DNA from: Orychophragmus violaceus
Lineage: Eukaryota > Streptophyta > Magnoliopsida > Brassicales > Brassicaceae
Assembly (NCBI GenBank): GCA_030180135.1
Contig: CM058239.1
Coordinates: forward strand, 112,129,318 to 112,193,317
Direction: 5' to 3'
Length of the DNA: 64,000 nucleotides
In this document: piece after piece, positions 46,217 through 57,825 of the stretch
How positions within the stretch are numbered: position 1 is the first letter of the stretch
How the letters are laid out: each line of letters begins with the position of its first letter
The notes under the pieces: model-generated
Seen by the model: only the letters and a program-made list of their open reading frames with translations
Database searches by the model: none
What the model was told of the DNA's origin: nothing
Translations under genes and position numbers: made by a program

Positions 46217-49200
46217 ATGTCTAGCACAAACCATCATAACAATTTCTCCTTGCGATCCATCCTTGAGAAGGACAAGTTAAATGGATCCAACTTTCTTGAA
46301 TGGTATCGGAATTTGAGAATTGTTCTCAAACAGGAGAAAAAGGACTATGTCCTTGAAAATTTCTCCCCAAGAAGTACCGAGCCAATGCCTGGCAGTCAGA
46401 TAAGGATGCTTGGGATAAGCATTCTAATGATGTGGTTGATGTGTGTTGTCTCATGTTGGCTACCATGAACTTGGACTTGCAAAAGCAATATGAGTACGTG
46501 GAGTCGCCAATAGATATGATCAATGGCCTGAAAAGTATGTTTCATGAGCAGGCACGAACTCAAAGATACCAGATGGTTAAGTCTCTAATTGAGTGCAAGC
46601 TACCAAAGGACGAACCAGTTAGTCCTCATGTCATTAAGATGATGGGTTATATTGATAACTTGGGCAAACTGGATTGTCCCATTAGCCAAGAGTTGGCTAC
46701 TGACATCATTTTGCAGTCACTGCCGTCAAGCTATGATCAGTTTGTTATGAAATATAACATGAACAACTTGACAAAGACTTTGACTGAGTTGCATGGGATG
46801 CTCAAGACTGCTGAACCTAACATCAAGAAGGACACCCCAAATGTCTTTATGGTACAAAAGGGTAAAAAGTTTAAGAAACTTGGTAAGAACAAAGGTGATG
46901 GCAAGACGAGCTCGATTGTGAATCCAAGCGAGTCTAACCATGTTCCTAAGGTTAAAACCGGTCCTTCTAAAGATGATAAGTGCCATTATTGTAATGGTTA
47001 TGGACATTTGAAAAGAAATTGCAATAAATTCTTGGAAGATTATGAGAAGTTGAAGATGACGTACGAGACTTCTTCTTCAGGTATTTATGTTATAGAAGTA
47101 AATGTTACTTCTTATGGTTCTACTTATTGGGTATTGGATACCGGCTGTGGTGCTCATATTTTGTGAAATTATGCAGGGCCTAAGCAACAGTAGGACTTTG
47201 GAGAAAGGACAAGTGGACCATCGCGGTGGAAATGGAGCAAGAGTTGATGCATTAGCCGTAGGAACATTTTATTTGTCTTTACCTTCTGGCATGGTTTTAG
47301 AACTTAAGAACCGCTACTATGTACCTGCTATAAGCAGAAATATTATTTATATTCCTTGTTTGGATATGAAAGGATATCAGTTTTCAAATTAAGAATAAGT
47401 GTTATTCATTTGATTACAATGATATGTTTTATGGTAGCAGTCCATTAGAGAATGGACTTTATGTTCTAAACCAAAACATGCCTAAAAATCAAATGACACG
47501 AATCAAATTTTTCCTTGGCATTGTCGTTTGGGCCACATAAATGAGAAAATGATTCAGAAGCTCCATAGTGATGGACTTTTGGGCTCATTTGATTATGAAT
47601 CATGTGAGAAATGCGAATCTTGTTTATTGGGTAAAATGACGAAGGCCCCTTTCAACAAAAGGTAGTGTCGATCGACACAAAATGTGTATCGATCGACACA
47701 GGTCGCGAACGAACAAAAATGAAAGGGCAGTGACTTATTGGGCCTTATACATACGGATGTGTGTGGCCCGATGAGCACAAGTGCTGGAGGAATCTTTCAG
47801 TACTTTATTACCTTTACTGATGATTTCAGTAGGTATGGTTATGTCTAATTAATGAGACATAAGTTGGAATCTTTTGAAAAGTTCAAAGAGTTCCAGAATG
47901 AAGTACAGAATCAACTTGGTAAAAGTATTAAAGATCTACGATAAGATCGTGGAGGTGGATACTTAAACTAAGAATTCAGTGATCATCCGAGAGATTGTGA
48001 AATTGTTTCACAACTCACTCCTCCTGAATCGGACTTTATTAGATATGGTTCGATCGATGATGAGCCACTCAGATCTTCCGTTATCCTTCTGGGGATACGC
48101 TCTAGAAATGTCTACGTTTAAACTAAATAGGGTTTCATCAAAATCAGTTACAAAGACATTACATGAGATGTAGACTGGAAATGTTCCTAATTTGTCTTTC
48201 ATGAAGATTTGGGGTTGTGAGGCTTATGTAAAACGTTTTAATCTCTGATAAGCTTGCACCCAAATCCGATGAATGCTACTTCATTGGTTATCCTAAGGAG
48301 ACCAAGGCATGTTACTTTTACAACCGGTCCGAGAACAAAATGTTTGTTGCCCGGAACTGTGTTTTTCTTGAGAGAGATTTTCTTTCCAGGAAGAACAGTG
48401 GGAGTAAAGTACAACTCGAAGAAATTCGAAAATCACAGGAGACTGCTCAACCTGATGAGGAAGAGTAGCAGTTGGATCTACAAAGAGTTGTAGAACCTAC
48501 ACCTGTGGTGCCTAAAGTTCACAAGTCCAAGAGGATTCGTCACGAACCCGAGAAATTTGGATTTCTCGTAACCAATTGCCGTGATCTGTTGATCATTGAA
48601 AGTGACGAGCCTGCGAATGTTGAAGAAGCAATGATGGGCCATGACTCCGAAAATGGCTGAAAGCCGCTGAATCCAAAATGGGATCCACGTCACAGAACCA
48701 AGTGTGGACTTTGGTTGATTTACCCGATGGTGTAAAAGCCATTGAGTGTAAATGGATTTTCAAGAAGAAAATTGATGTGGATGGTAATATTCAGATATAC
48801 AAAGCTAGGTTGGTGGCAAAAGGTTCCGAGCAAATTCATGGTATTGACTATGAAGAAACCTATTCCCCAAACACTATGCTTAAGTCCATTCGGATTCTAC
48901 TAGCAACCACCGCTCATTATGATTATGAGATCTTGCAGATGGATGTGAAAACAGTTTTCCTCAATGGAATTCTGGAAAGGATGTGTACATGACATAACCT
49001 GAAGGTTTCATTGATCCTAATGCTGCTAGGAAGGTATGCAAGCTTCATCGATCCATTTATGGATCGAAGCAAGCATCTCGGAGTTGGAATCGTCGTTTTG
49101 ATGAAGCAGTCAAAAAGGTTTGACTTCATCAGGAACGAAGAGGAACCGTGTGTTTACAAGATGACTAGTGGGAGCGCAGTTGCAATTTCTAGTATTGTAT

Positions 49201-49505
49201 GTTGATAACATACTGCTTCTCGGAAATGAAGTTCCATTGTTTCAGTCTGTTAAGACTTGACTAGAAAGTTGTTTCTCGATGAAAAACATGGGAGAAGCCG
49301 TTTACATTCTTGGAATATGAATCTATAGAGATAGATTGGACAAGCTAATTGGATTGTGTCAAGATGCTTGTATGGATAAGGTCTTGCACAGGCCCAATAT
49401 GCATGATTTCAAGAAGGGATTCATGTCAATGACTCTTGGCATTACTCTTAGCAAGACGCAGTGTCCTTCGACGCATGCTGAGCGAGAGCACATGAGGGTC
49501 AGACT
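46217..49505 (+). pseudogene. decayed copia Gag-Pol
   Basis: Gag starts at the ATG at 46217 (MSSTNHHNNFSLRS), shifts frame near 46380, and is then open to 47166 with a CCHC knuckle (CHYCNGYGHLKRNC) and protease motif DTGCGAH ending in a stop. Integrase follows with many stops (GHINEKM, CGPMST) and a foreign 61-bp stretch at 47660-47720. Reverse transcriptase pieces include IECKWIFKKKIDVDG and QMDVKTVFLNG. The YVDD motif is altered (VDN), and RNase H is essentially deleted after about 49500. It cannot encode a working polyprotein. Confidence 0.9.
47660..47720. repeat. CGATCG palindrome pair inserted within integrase coding region
   Basis: Relative to the young copia, where the equivalent codons continue directly (APFNKPNERASDLL), this copy has 61 bp in place of about 6. 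The extra block contains cores at 47669 and 47690, 21 bp apart, with GTGT/ACAC arms and an AGGTCGCGAAC tail. Confidence 0.85.
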
Positions 49506-50362
49506 ACTGCTATAGGCATTAGATGTCTTAAGATGTGATCTTAATTTTAGTGGGAGTTGTTGTTGTTGATTTTAGTTATGATATGATGTTCATGTAAACA
49601 TAATTTGATTATGTTAATGAATTATGACATCAGTATTATTTAATTATGTTATTAAATAATAGTCCCAAAGTAATTTATGACATTTTATATGTCATCAAGT
49701 ATATGACTTGATCATGAAACCCTATAAGTGACAAATGACATAGATTATGTTGGTCCCTGGTCAAGGTTGTTAAAGTGGGACATTAACAACCGCGTGAGAC
49801 TAGTATTTGAGGTGACTGATGACTAAGTTTCATGGAGTCATTAATAAGAGTATTAAAGTCAATCACATAGATATGTGTTGGAGAACACAGGATCGGACAT
49901 GACCCACTAATGAGAACTCTACGGGATAGTTATATAAGTGTCATGAGAGTTTTCATTACGACTATAGAGTATAATCCTTAGATCTGAGTTCATCATGTTT
50001 TCTTACATATGAATTGGTCCGCTTTAACCCTGTCAAACGTCAGTCGTAACTGGTGACTATAAAGGCATTGATTGGGCGTATCATGAAGTGTGTGAAGGAA
50101 CAGGGATGAAACAAGATGGGATTTGTCCCTCCTATATAACAGGAGATAAATATCTCAGGGCCCATCGAAGATTTGATACTGAGAAATGTGTGGCCGCACT
50201 CAAACGAGGTGATTGTCAGTCGTTTGTCTTGTCAGTATAAATCGGAGTTCGATGAACATGATTTTGGCTTAATAAGGATGACACAGACCTTGCCTTATGC
50301 CAGATCGAGATATAGAGACGAAAGGATTATGGAAATAGATGATTCCAGTACAAGTGGGAGAT
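49506..50362 (+). other. 3' untranslated region and polypurine tract of the decayed copia
   Basis: Non-coding. It corresponds to the 3' region of the young copia and ends in the purine tract CAAGTGGGAGAT. Confidence 0.8.
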
Positions 50363-51068
50363 TGTTGGGAATGTCCTGAAATCACACTTGTAATAACTCT
50401 AGAGATAGTTGTGTTGTCGAGATTAGACATTCATATGATACTGGGTAATCATAATGCTTTGCTAAAAGCCACTTATGGTCTATGAGTTTAGAACTCATTA
50501 CTAGTATTATATGATCCTACAGGGTCACACACCTAAGCAGACTGGATATAGTTCATGTGGGAATGATGTGAATGATCATTAATGTAATGATCAAATGTGT
50601 ATTTGATACACATTAATATACGTGTTTTGAGGATGCATCGATCGACACAAGTGTTGCATCGATCGATGCAAGGTGCAGATCGAAACAATGTTTCGATTTA
50701 ATGACTTAAATAATCTCGGTTCGGTCCGGTGATTAATTAGGTTTTCCCAGGTCTATATATATGTGATATAGCACGACCTGGAGAAAAAAGAGAGTTTTGA
50801 GCCTAATCGCAGCCACCTCTCAGAAACACAGGCATCCGGAAGAGATCCGATCTCCCGGCACTAGCATCCCGGCGGATTCCAGTTTATGTGCGTGAGGCGC
50901 AGCACTTGAGGCGCTCGTGAATCTCGAATACTTGTTAATCTTCCGCTGCTAATCTCCAGATAATTCGAGATTTGATGTAAATTCAATATACCTGAACCCT
51001 AGATCCTAGGCCATGAAATTTATACCTAGGGTTACTAATTGGATTATGAACTGCTAGAAATTCCTTTA
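50363..51068 (+). repeat. 3' LTR of the decayed plus-strand copia
   Basis: 706 bp, with a CGATCG pair at 50639/50660 matching that of the 5' LTR. Confidence 0.9.
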
Positions 51069-51297
51069 ACATGTTGTTGTAGGATTTCAGCTATTAGTAA
51101 ACAATAAACGTCTTATTTACACCGAGTATGATAGTACTTTTCTATGGACCGTTGATCTTTTAATGGATGGTGATAATACAACGAAAAAACAGGCTAGTAG
51201 ATTTGGACTCAACTTATACATGAATATCAAACCCATATCAAACAGTACATGCTTTTTCTACACATTATGTTAGCCAGATTTTCTTCTAATCTTATTT

Positions 51298-52806
51298 GGG
51301 AATTCGGCCATAAAAATCCTCAACTTTGCAGGAATGGCCAATTGAGACACCAACTTTTTGTGTGGCCAAAACACTAGACAATTCATTGACTTCCGTTAAA
51401 AACCCAAACTTTAGGTTGACTTGCCATTAAAGCATACCGTTAACTTTTTTTAATGGAAAATTAAACACCGTTAACCTCACCATTTAATATTATCGTTAAT
51501 GAAAAACGACGTCGTTTTCTATTAAAAAAATCATGCCATAAAAATCCTCAACTTTGCAGGAATGGTCAATTGAAACACCAACTTTTTGTGTGGCAAAAAA
51601 AACACCAGACAATTCATTGACTTCTGTTAAAAACCCAAACTTTAGAATGACTTGCCATTAAAGCACACCGTTAACTTTTTTTAAGGGAAAATTAAACACC
51701 ATTAACCTCATCGTTTATTATTATTAAAACGACGTCGTTTTCTATTAAAAAAAAAATCGATCCAGCCGTGGATCGAACTTGAGACATGAGGCAAGAGTAT
51801 ACAGAACTTTACCATTGTGTTATTGTTCATCGTCGGTAATATATGAAACACATTTCATTATATCACTTATTAATAAGTCTTTCGGGATCAATTATAATTA
51901 CTAAATCAGCCATGGCATCTGCATCTTCTTCGTCTCCGATGAATCGTTTAGCTTACACTCTTGAATGGTGAGGCTCGTCTCAGTGAATCCAGCATCGACA
52001 AAGCTAGATCGAGCAGAGAATCTGATGAAGAACTCCATGAATCATCTAACTAAAGAGTTTTACAGAATTCTCAAGTCAAATCGACGGTATCTCGATCCAG
52101 AATCCGTCTCCGTTCGTTCTCGTAACTCTGCAAGAAACGTCTCTAATTCAGACTCAGAGGGCGAATTTGAGAATCAGATGCCATGGCTGATTTAGTAATT
52201 GTAATTGATTCCGGAAGACTTATTAATAGGTGATATAATGAAATGTGTTTCATATATTACCGACGATGAACAATAGCACAATGGTAAAGTTCTGTATACT
52301 CTTGCCTCATGTCTCAAGTTCGATCCACGGCTGGATCGATTTTATATTTTTTTTTTAATAGAAAACGACGTCGTTTTAATAATAATAAACGGTGAGGTTA
52401 ATGGTGTTTAATTTTCCATTAAAAAGTTAACGGTGTGCTTTAATGGCAAGTCAACCTAAAGTTTGGGTTTTTGACAGAAGTCAATGAATTGTCTGGTGTT
52501 TTTTTGGCCACACAAAAAGTTGGTGTTTCAATTGACCATTCCTGCAAAGTTGAGGATTTTTATGGCAGAATTTTTTTAATAGAAAACGACGTCGTTTTTC
52601 ATTAACGATAATAATAAACGGTGAGGTTAACGGTGTTTAATTTTCCGTTAAAAAAAGTTAACGGTGTGCTTTAATGGCAAGTCAACCTAAAGTTTGAGTT
52701 TTTAACGGAAGTCAATGAATTGTCTAGTGTTTTTTTGGCCACACAAAAAGTTGGTATCTCAATTGACCATTCCTGCTAAGTTGGGGATTTTTATGGCCGA
52801 ATTCTC
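51298..52806. mobile_element. Pack-MULE-like element with long terminal inverted repeats
   Basis: 1509 bp, flanked by a perfect 10-bp target duplication AATCTTATTT (51288-51297 and 52807-52816). Inverted arms of about 625 bp (51298-51921 and 52175-52806) start GGGAATTCGGCC and end GGCCGAATTCTC. Each arm contains two tandem sub-repeats (period 228 bp in the left arm), each with the palindrome AAACGACGTCGTTT. The 253-bp centre carries a host gene fragment. Long inverted repeats plus a 9-11-bp duplication are typical of Mutator-like elements. No transposase. Confidence 0.88.
51922..52174 (+). pseudogene. captured exocyst EXO70-like gene fragment
   Basis: Loop region between the MULE arms. It encodes a 60-70-residue segment whose words ENLMKNSM, EFYRIL and LDPESVS match the conserved N-terminal region of plant EXO70 exocyst subunits as I remember them. 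An in-frame ATG inside the left arm (51912) gives MASASSSSP and then stops; the EXO70-like part is read in another frame from 51965 to a stop at 52193 in the right arm. There are no introns or splice sites, and more than 85% of an EXO70 gene is absent. It is a capture product, not a functional gene. Confidence 0.6.
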
Positions 52807-52816
52807 AATCTTATTT

Positions 52817-53263
52817 ATAAAATACACCATGTTATAAGAAAAGATACTCATTTGGGACTGGGAGTGGAACTTATAAAGCGTGAAAATGTATAACTTTTCA
52901 TATAATTTATTTCACATGCACGATTCTATATTTTAAAAATATACCTTTACAGCACGAATAATAAAAAGAATATGCTCTACCATGTTCGACTCCTTTATAT
53001 TCTTTAGTGTCCCGAACACGTGTTATATTTGGACGTATCTTTGAAAACATAATAATATATCACCCATCTTGACCTCTAAGCAAATGTAACCACGAAAAAA
53101 TAAATGCATTGATATTTGATACTCCATATGAAAACGGTAAAACCACAATATTGTTAGCAGAAAAAATAGTGGAGAATAAACAATACATGAAAATTTGCAT
53201 ATAAAATTAAAATCGTTTTTTATACAACAAATAAGAGGAAAAGGAAAATATTATTTTGGTCAC
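52817..53263 (-). other. 3' flank of PAM71
   Basis: AT-rich sequence between the MULE and the PAM71 stop codon; it should contain the 3'UTR and polyadenylation site. No other feature. Confidence 0.55.
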
Positions 53264-56200
53264 TTACGTAATGATGTCAGCCACTGTGACAGCAGCAAAC
53301 ACGAGAAACAAAACACCTCCGACATAAGCTATTGCCTGTTTTGAACCAAACAACATTTAGTTTACCTTCCTCTTAAGAATTCTCCCTCACTCAAACACTT
53401 CACTGAATAAAGATTTAGGAAAATAGTCTCTAGATTTAATAAGTTTAAATATCGTCCAAAATCTAAACTCTAAATTCGACAACCTAAATCCTACTTCAAA
53501 GCCTAAACTTTAACACCTAAATCGGTCACCTTAAAACCTAAAGAAAATAATATAATTCTTTAATTTCAAAAATTCAGTATATTGTTTTATATACATTTTT
53601 GTTACTGAAGATTTGTCTGCGATTAGCTTCTTTGATTAGGAATATAATCGCGTTGTTAACAGATTGGATCGGACATAGGAAAGAATAAAAACAATAAAAG
53701 ATGTTATTTTGACTCTTTCTGGGGAGGGCGAGGGAGAAAGGAATAGATACCAAATGATGTGGAAGAATTGAGATCAATGAACATTAGCAGCTTATTGTTG
53801 CCACTTGCCATCGAATAAAAACCTTCTTCTCTCACTTTTCTTTCAATCAAGTTTAAAAAGATATCCTTTTGACTAAACAAAACTCAAAAAGTTTTTTTTT
53901 TGTTGGAACTGAAAAGCTCAAGGATAAACGCTTAGCAAAATTGCCAATATAATCTGGCTTTTTGTGTAATAAAAGCTGAATAATTCCAAGCATATGCTTA
54001 CATTTAGTATATTCACCATTCATTTTCATGATAATTTAAGGGCATAGATGTGTTTCATTAAATTAATATACCTTTTTGGGTTTAAATATTTTAGTTTAGA
54101 CTAATTTAATGTCATTTAGATGTGTAGGGGGAAAAATCAAAACTGACATTTCTTCTAGTGCTTTTATGAAATAAATGATCCTTAAATTTAATCTGAACTA
54201 TATTATGTGTTTGCAATGTATGTATAGAAGATAATTGGATAATGACAGTACCTTCTCTGACAAGAAATTTCCCAGCAAAGAACCTCCCAAAACAGCAAGC
54301 TGCGGTAACAAAAAAAAAAAAGCTACAAGTTAGAGTTCTTATGTCAAGTTTATGGAGAATTAATTAAGAATTTAGGGTTAGTGCTTAAAGATGCTTTTGA
54401 TTAGGATCTTTAATTGCCAAAGAAAAAGAAGTCACCAGAGTTGCAGCACCATGACCCGCCAATGCTCCAGCGATGACACCCAATGGCGATGATGCAGCCG
54501 CAAGAGCTTCAAACGGTTAAAAGATTATACACAGGTTTGGAGTTTTATATCATGAAAGTTTGAAAGTCTCACCGATTGTTGAGAAGAAGGATTTATCACC
54601 CCATTCCGCAACAAAAACTAATGCGAAAGTGCTGATGATGGTGTTTGCAGCTGCTACTATCCCGGCTCCGCTATCTGAAAGCTCTGAAACCGCTAGTTCT
54701 GCCTGTAGAAAATAAGTAAGAAGATAATTGAGTTCTTGACGCTTGCATGGAAAAGTGAAAGGCTAAAAAAATATTTTACTTCTTTCTGTTCTTCGTCGGC
54801 TTTAAGTCCATCCTCTGAAATAGCATCTGATAACGTTGAAACGCCGAAGTAAACCTAAATGTAACAAAATTTAAGTAATAACATTTCATGGTTAAGAGTC
54901 TTAAGACTAGGATATGATCCAACTCGAACCCAAAACCAAGTTTGAAAACTATTCAAAATCTTCATTTGGTTCAATCAGATTTCACTTTTTTTTATACATA
55001 AAATCCGAAACCAAATCGAACCTAAAACTTAAAGTTCAATACATGTTTAAAACCTTTCTATTATGAGGCTACCTTTGTATATAAAACCGAACCAAAATAG
55101 AACACATACCAAACGGATTCAAACTACATTTGGTTTCACTTTTTTGGTGGATATCATATGCTTCCGTTGATATACTTGCTAAACCGAAAAACCAAAAGGT
55201 TCAAACCAAACACCCCTGGTTAACAACAGTTCTGTTCAGAAAGGTGAAAAACTATTTACCAGGAGACAAACTGCTGCAATATCATCTAGCGGCAAATCGG
55301 TTTCACCAAACCTGTGTTTTCAAGTCATTGACATTCAGATTTATCATGAAAATTAAACCTTGAAAAGTACTTTGTGCCGGAGTTCTCAAACCTGAATGGA
55401 AGAATTTCATCGACATAGTGGAAAGTCCGTCCAAGCACTACAGATATTATCGTCATTATCCTGCGAGATTACCAAATTTTATAATGTTCTCTACTGATTT
55501 CAAATTAACATTTGGTTTCAGACATGATTAATGGACTATAACGCCTGCTTTTGAGGTAGAAAGCATACCCAAGAGCCCCAAAAGTCCCAGCAAATACGGT
55601 AGCAGCGTTGTTCCTTGCTGCTAGAAGGGCCTAAGCAAAAGCAAGAAAACTTATCACAATCAATTAAATGCTTGTTCGCCGGGGGAGTTTCTAAAGCGTA
55701 GAATATCAAAGAGCATACCGCAATGAAGAACGTCTTGTCTCCAAGTTCAGAGAAAAATATAAGCAAGAACGCCTGCAGAGAGACATGGACAGAGCAAAAC
55801 GTCAAATTTAAGGGACTGGCATTGAAAGAAGACATAGTTTCTGGTTCTATGCAAAAGGAAGATTCTCTAACCGAAGCAAAACCTGAGCTAATGTCTCCGA
55901 GGTCTCCAAGAGAAGAGACAAATGACTGCGTCCCGTTGGGAATTTGCGAGACAGCAAAAGCTGGATCAGTTCCGAGTAATGCGAGTGAACCAGATACAGC
56001 CAAGAGCTTAAGAACTTTCTCAGTCTCTCTACTTGAATGAGCTATCGATGGCTCCACCAATAAATCAAGATTTCTATCTTTTTCTTCAGTTTCAGATTTC
56101 TGAAAAAAAGCAAAACAAAACAACTTATTCAGTTTTAACCCATACGTACTTGAAACCTACAATTTTAGCTTAAGCATTAAACACACACACACACAATCCT

Positions 56201-56630
56201 AATAATCTTTAGAAGTCTAGATTAACAAAATTCTCCAAAGTCTAGAATACTAACACCACTTTAGGATACAAGCATGTCCTTAACCTCCACTCTAATTTTA
56301 AATATCCATCCAAGTAAAAACAACAATCCAAGTCACCTCCAGGTAACGAGCGGGGAAGCATCGAATCCCTCTCCGAGATTCGTTTCGACGCAATTGACTC
56401 AAACGTCTGCACAGAAGAATTGTCAAGACACATAAACCCCGCAAATTCAAAAGCCAATGAGCATCGGTAGGGAAAAAAGCTTACCTAGAGAAGCATGGAA
56501 CCGAAAACCCGACCCGTATGGTACAAGTGGAGACACATCTCCTCGACGATGAGGGCGAAGAAGACCACGAATCGGATTTGGGAGGCCTAGGGTTTGGGAA
56601 TGGAAGACGAAGCGAATTCAAACTTAGCAT
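53264..56630 (-). CDS. PAM71: PAM71/CCHA1, chloroplast UPF0016 (GDT1) Mn/Ca transporter
   Basis: Twelve coding exons with GT-AG introns: 56485-56630, 56337-56406, 55872-56099, 55719-55772, 55569-55630, 55392-55460, 55260-55311, 54780-54854, 54573-54702, 54436-54506, 54252-54299 and 53264-53335. They total 1077 nt (358 aa plus stop) with all phases compatible. The N-terminus is Ser/Arg-rich and basic with few acidic residues, like a chloroplast transit peptide. The two family motifs E-x-G-D-K-T/S are present: ELGDKT at about 157-162 and EWGDKS at about 285-290, each in a hydrophobic three-helix half. In Arabidopsis PAM71 is a thylakoid Mn2+ (or Ca2+/H+) transporter supporting photosystem II. 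The gene is intact. Introns 7 (55259-54855) and 11 (54251-53336) are enlarged. Confidence 0.95.
53336..54251 (-). other. large last intron of PAM71
   Basis: 916-bp intron, far longer than most others in this gene. It is AT-rich with a T-run at 53892-53901. No definite element ends were seen, but an old insertion is possible. Confidence 0.7.
54855..55259 (-). other. expanded intron 7 of PAM71 with CCAAA/GAACC repeats
   Basis: 405-bp intron containing many degenerate words such as CCGAAACCAAA, AACCGAAC and TTTGGTT in both orientations (about 54915-55230). It resembles a decayed simple repeat or MITE. Splice borders remain canonical. Confidence 0.6.
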
Positions 56631-57825
56631 TTCTCTCTTAATCTTATGCCAGAGCTTTGTGTTTCAATCACAGTGATGACTTCGCCTTGTTTCAAAAAAC
56701 CTCTGGCTCTGTTTGGTTCTCTGAAGATAGTGAAAATCCATTCAAATGCGCGCCTCCACGTATTACCCCATCGCTCGCGATTGGTGTGGCGATTTATTGA
56801 ATAAACAACACACATGTGTATGCGCCCACGAGGCGAGTTATAACCGCCGGATAACTTCGTATTGGGCTAAAATAGGCCCATATTAATTAAATGCTTACAA
56901 GGTAAGGCCGTTAAAAACCTTTTCTGGAATCCGAAGCCCATACTCATCCAACAAAGTTCATAGAATCACTAGAAAAATTAAATTGCAGTAGAATAACTAC
57001 TCTAACCTAAATCCACATGACGAATCATAGTCAATAATTTTTAAGTAATCAAATTCTGAAATTTTTCATGCTTTTGATTCAGCATATGAAACTTTTTACA
57101 GTTATTAAACTTTCTTAATGCTCCAATTCTTTTCTTTTTATTTGTCATCAAAAATTTTGTTTTACATTATATTTCTTTTTTTTGGTATGAATATTAAATT
57201 TCTTAAAAAAAATGTTTTTACATCATTTGTGAACAAATCAAAAACTGTATAAGACAGTTAAAAAAACTAGTTAAGAGGTCTAGATGCAATCCAGAATTGC
57301 AATCCTTCTCTGCAAGGAGCATCTCCTGCCCTTTCAATAGGGTTAAACCGGTTTTTCATCTCTTTGTCAATATTCTTGATCATTTGGGTTAATGTGGAAT
57401 GGTGTTGTCCATGACTTCACCCATTTTTTTCTCGCCAAAAAAAGTAGAGGCTATCTGCAATATGTATCAGAACCAAGAGCAGATCTAGACCAAATATTTG
57501 TATGGACATATCTAAATAATAAAACAAAACAAAAAACATAACAAAAATTTATAGTTAGTTAACTTTTATGATAAATTAGATCCAAATCATATTATAAGAC
57601 TTACAACGAAATATTAATTTATTAATTATAAAATAATATATAATAACATATTGACATTAAAAAGTGAGAGAAAGAAACATAATACGTGCAGTGAAAATAT
57701 AAAATGCAAGTAGTATGAAAGAGAGAATAACAAAATATTGAGAAAGTTGTATAAATGAGATATAGGGAAAAAGAGAATAGTGGGGGGGGGGGGGGGGGAG
57801 AATTGAACTTTTCCAACGAGACTAT
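56631..57825. other. PAM71 promoter and intergenic DNA with a G17 run
   Basis: The PAM71 promoter and 5'UTR should lie immediately right of 56630. The rest is AT-rich without genes. A homopolymer of 17 G occurs at 57782-57798. Confidence 0.6.

Larger units (their letters stand above)
44291..51068 (+). mobile_element. decayed full-structure Ty1/copia element
   Basis: Target duplication ACATG (44286-44290 and 51069-51073). 5' LTR 44291-45008, tRNA-iMet-type primer site TGGTATCAAAGCC (45010-45022), polypurine tract CAAGTGGGAGAT (50351-50362), 3' LTR 50363-51068. The 3' LTR ends TA instead of CA, and the two LTRs differ by several substitutions and about 12 bp of indel. Gag-pol is broken. Gag and integrase resemble those of the young copia at 13913-21669, so the two are related families, this one older. 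Confidence 0.92.

Noticed and set aside
51965..52195. The 76-codon ORF as a functional EXO70 gene
   Set aside because: Only a small segment of the family is present, its stop lies in the MULE inverted repeat, and the upstream frame is broken.
55723..56040. 105-codon plus-strand ORF inside PAM71
   Set aside because: Antisense shadow of exon 3 and intron 3 of PAM71; the exon structure on the minus strand explains it.
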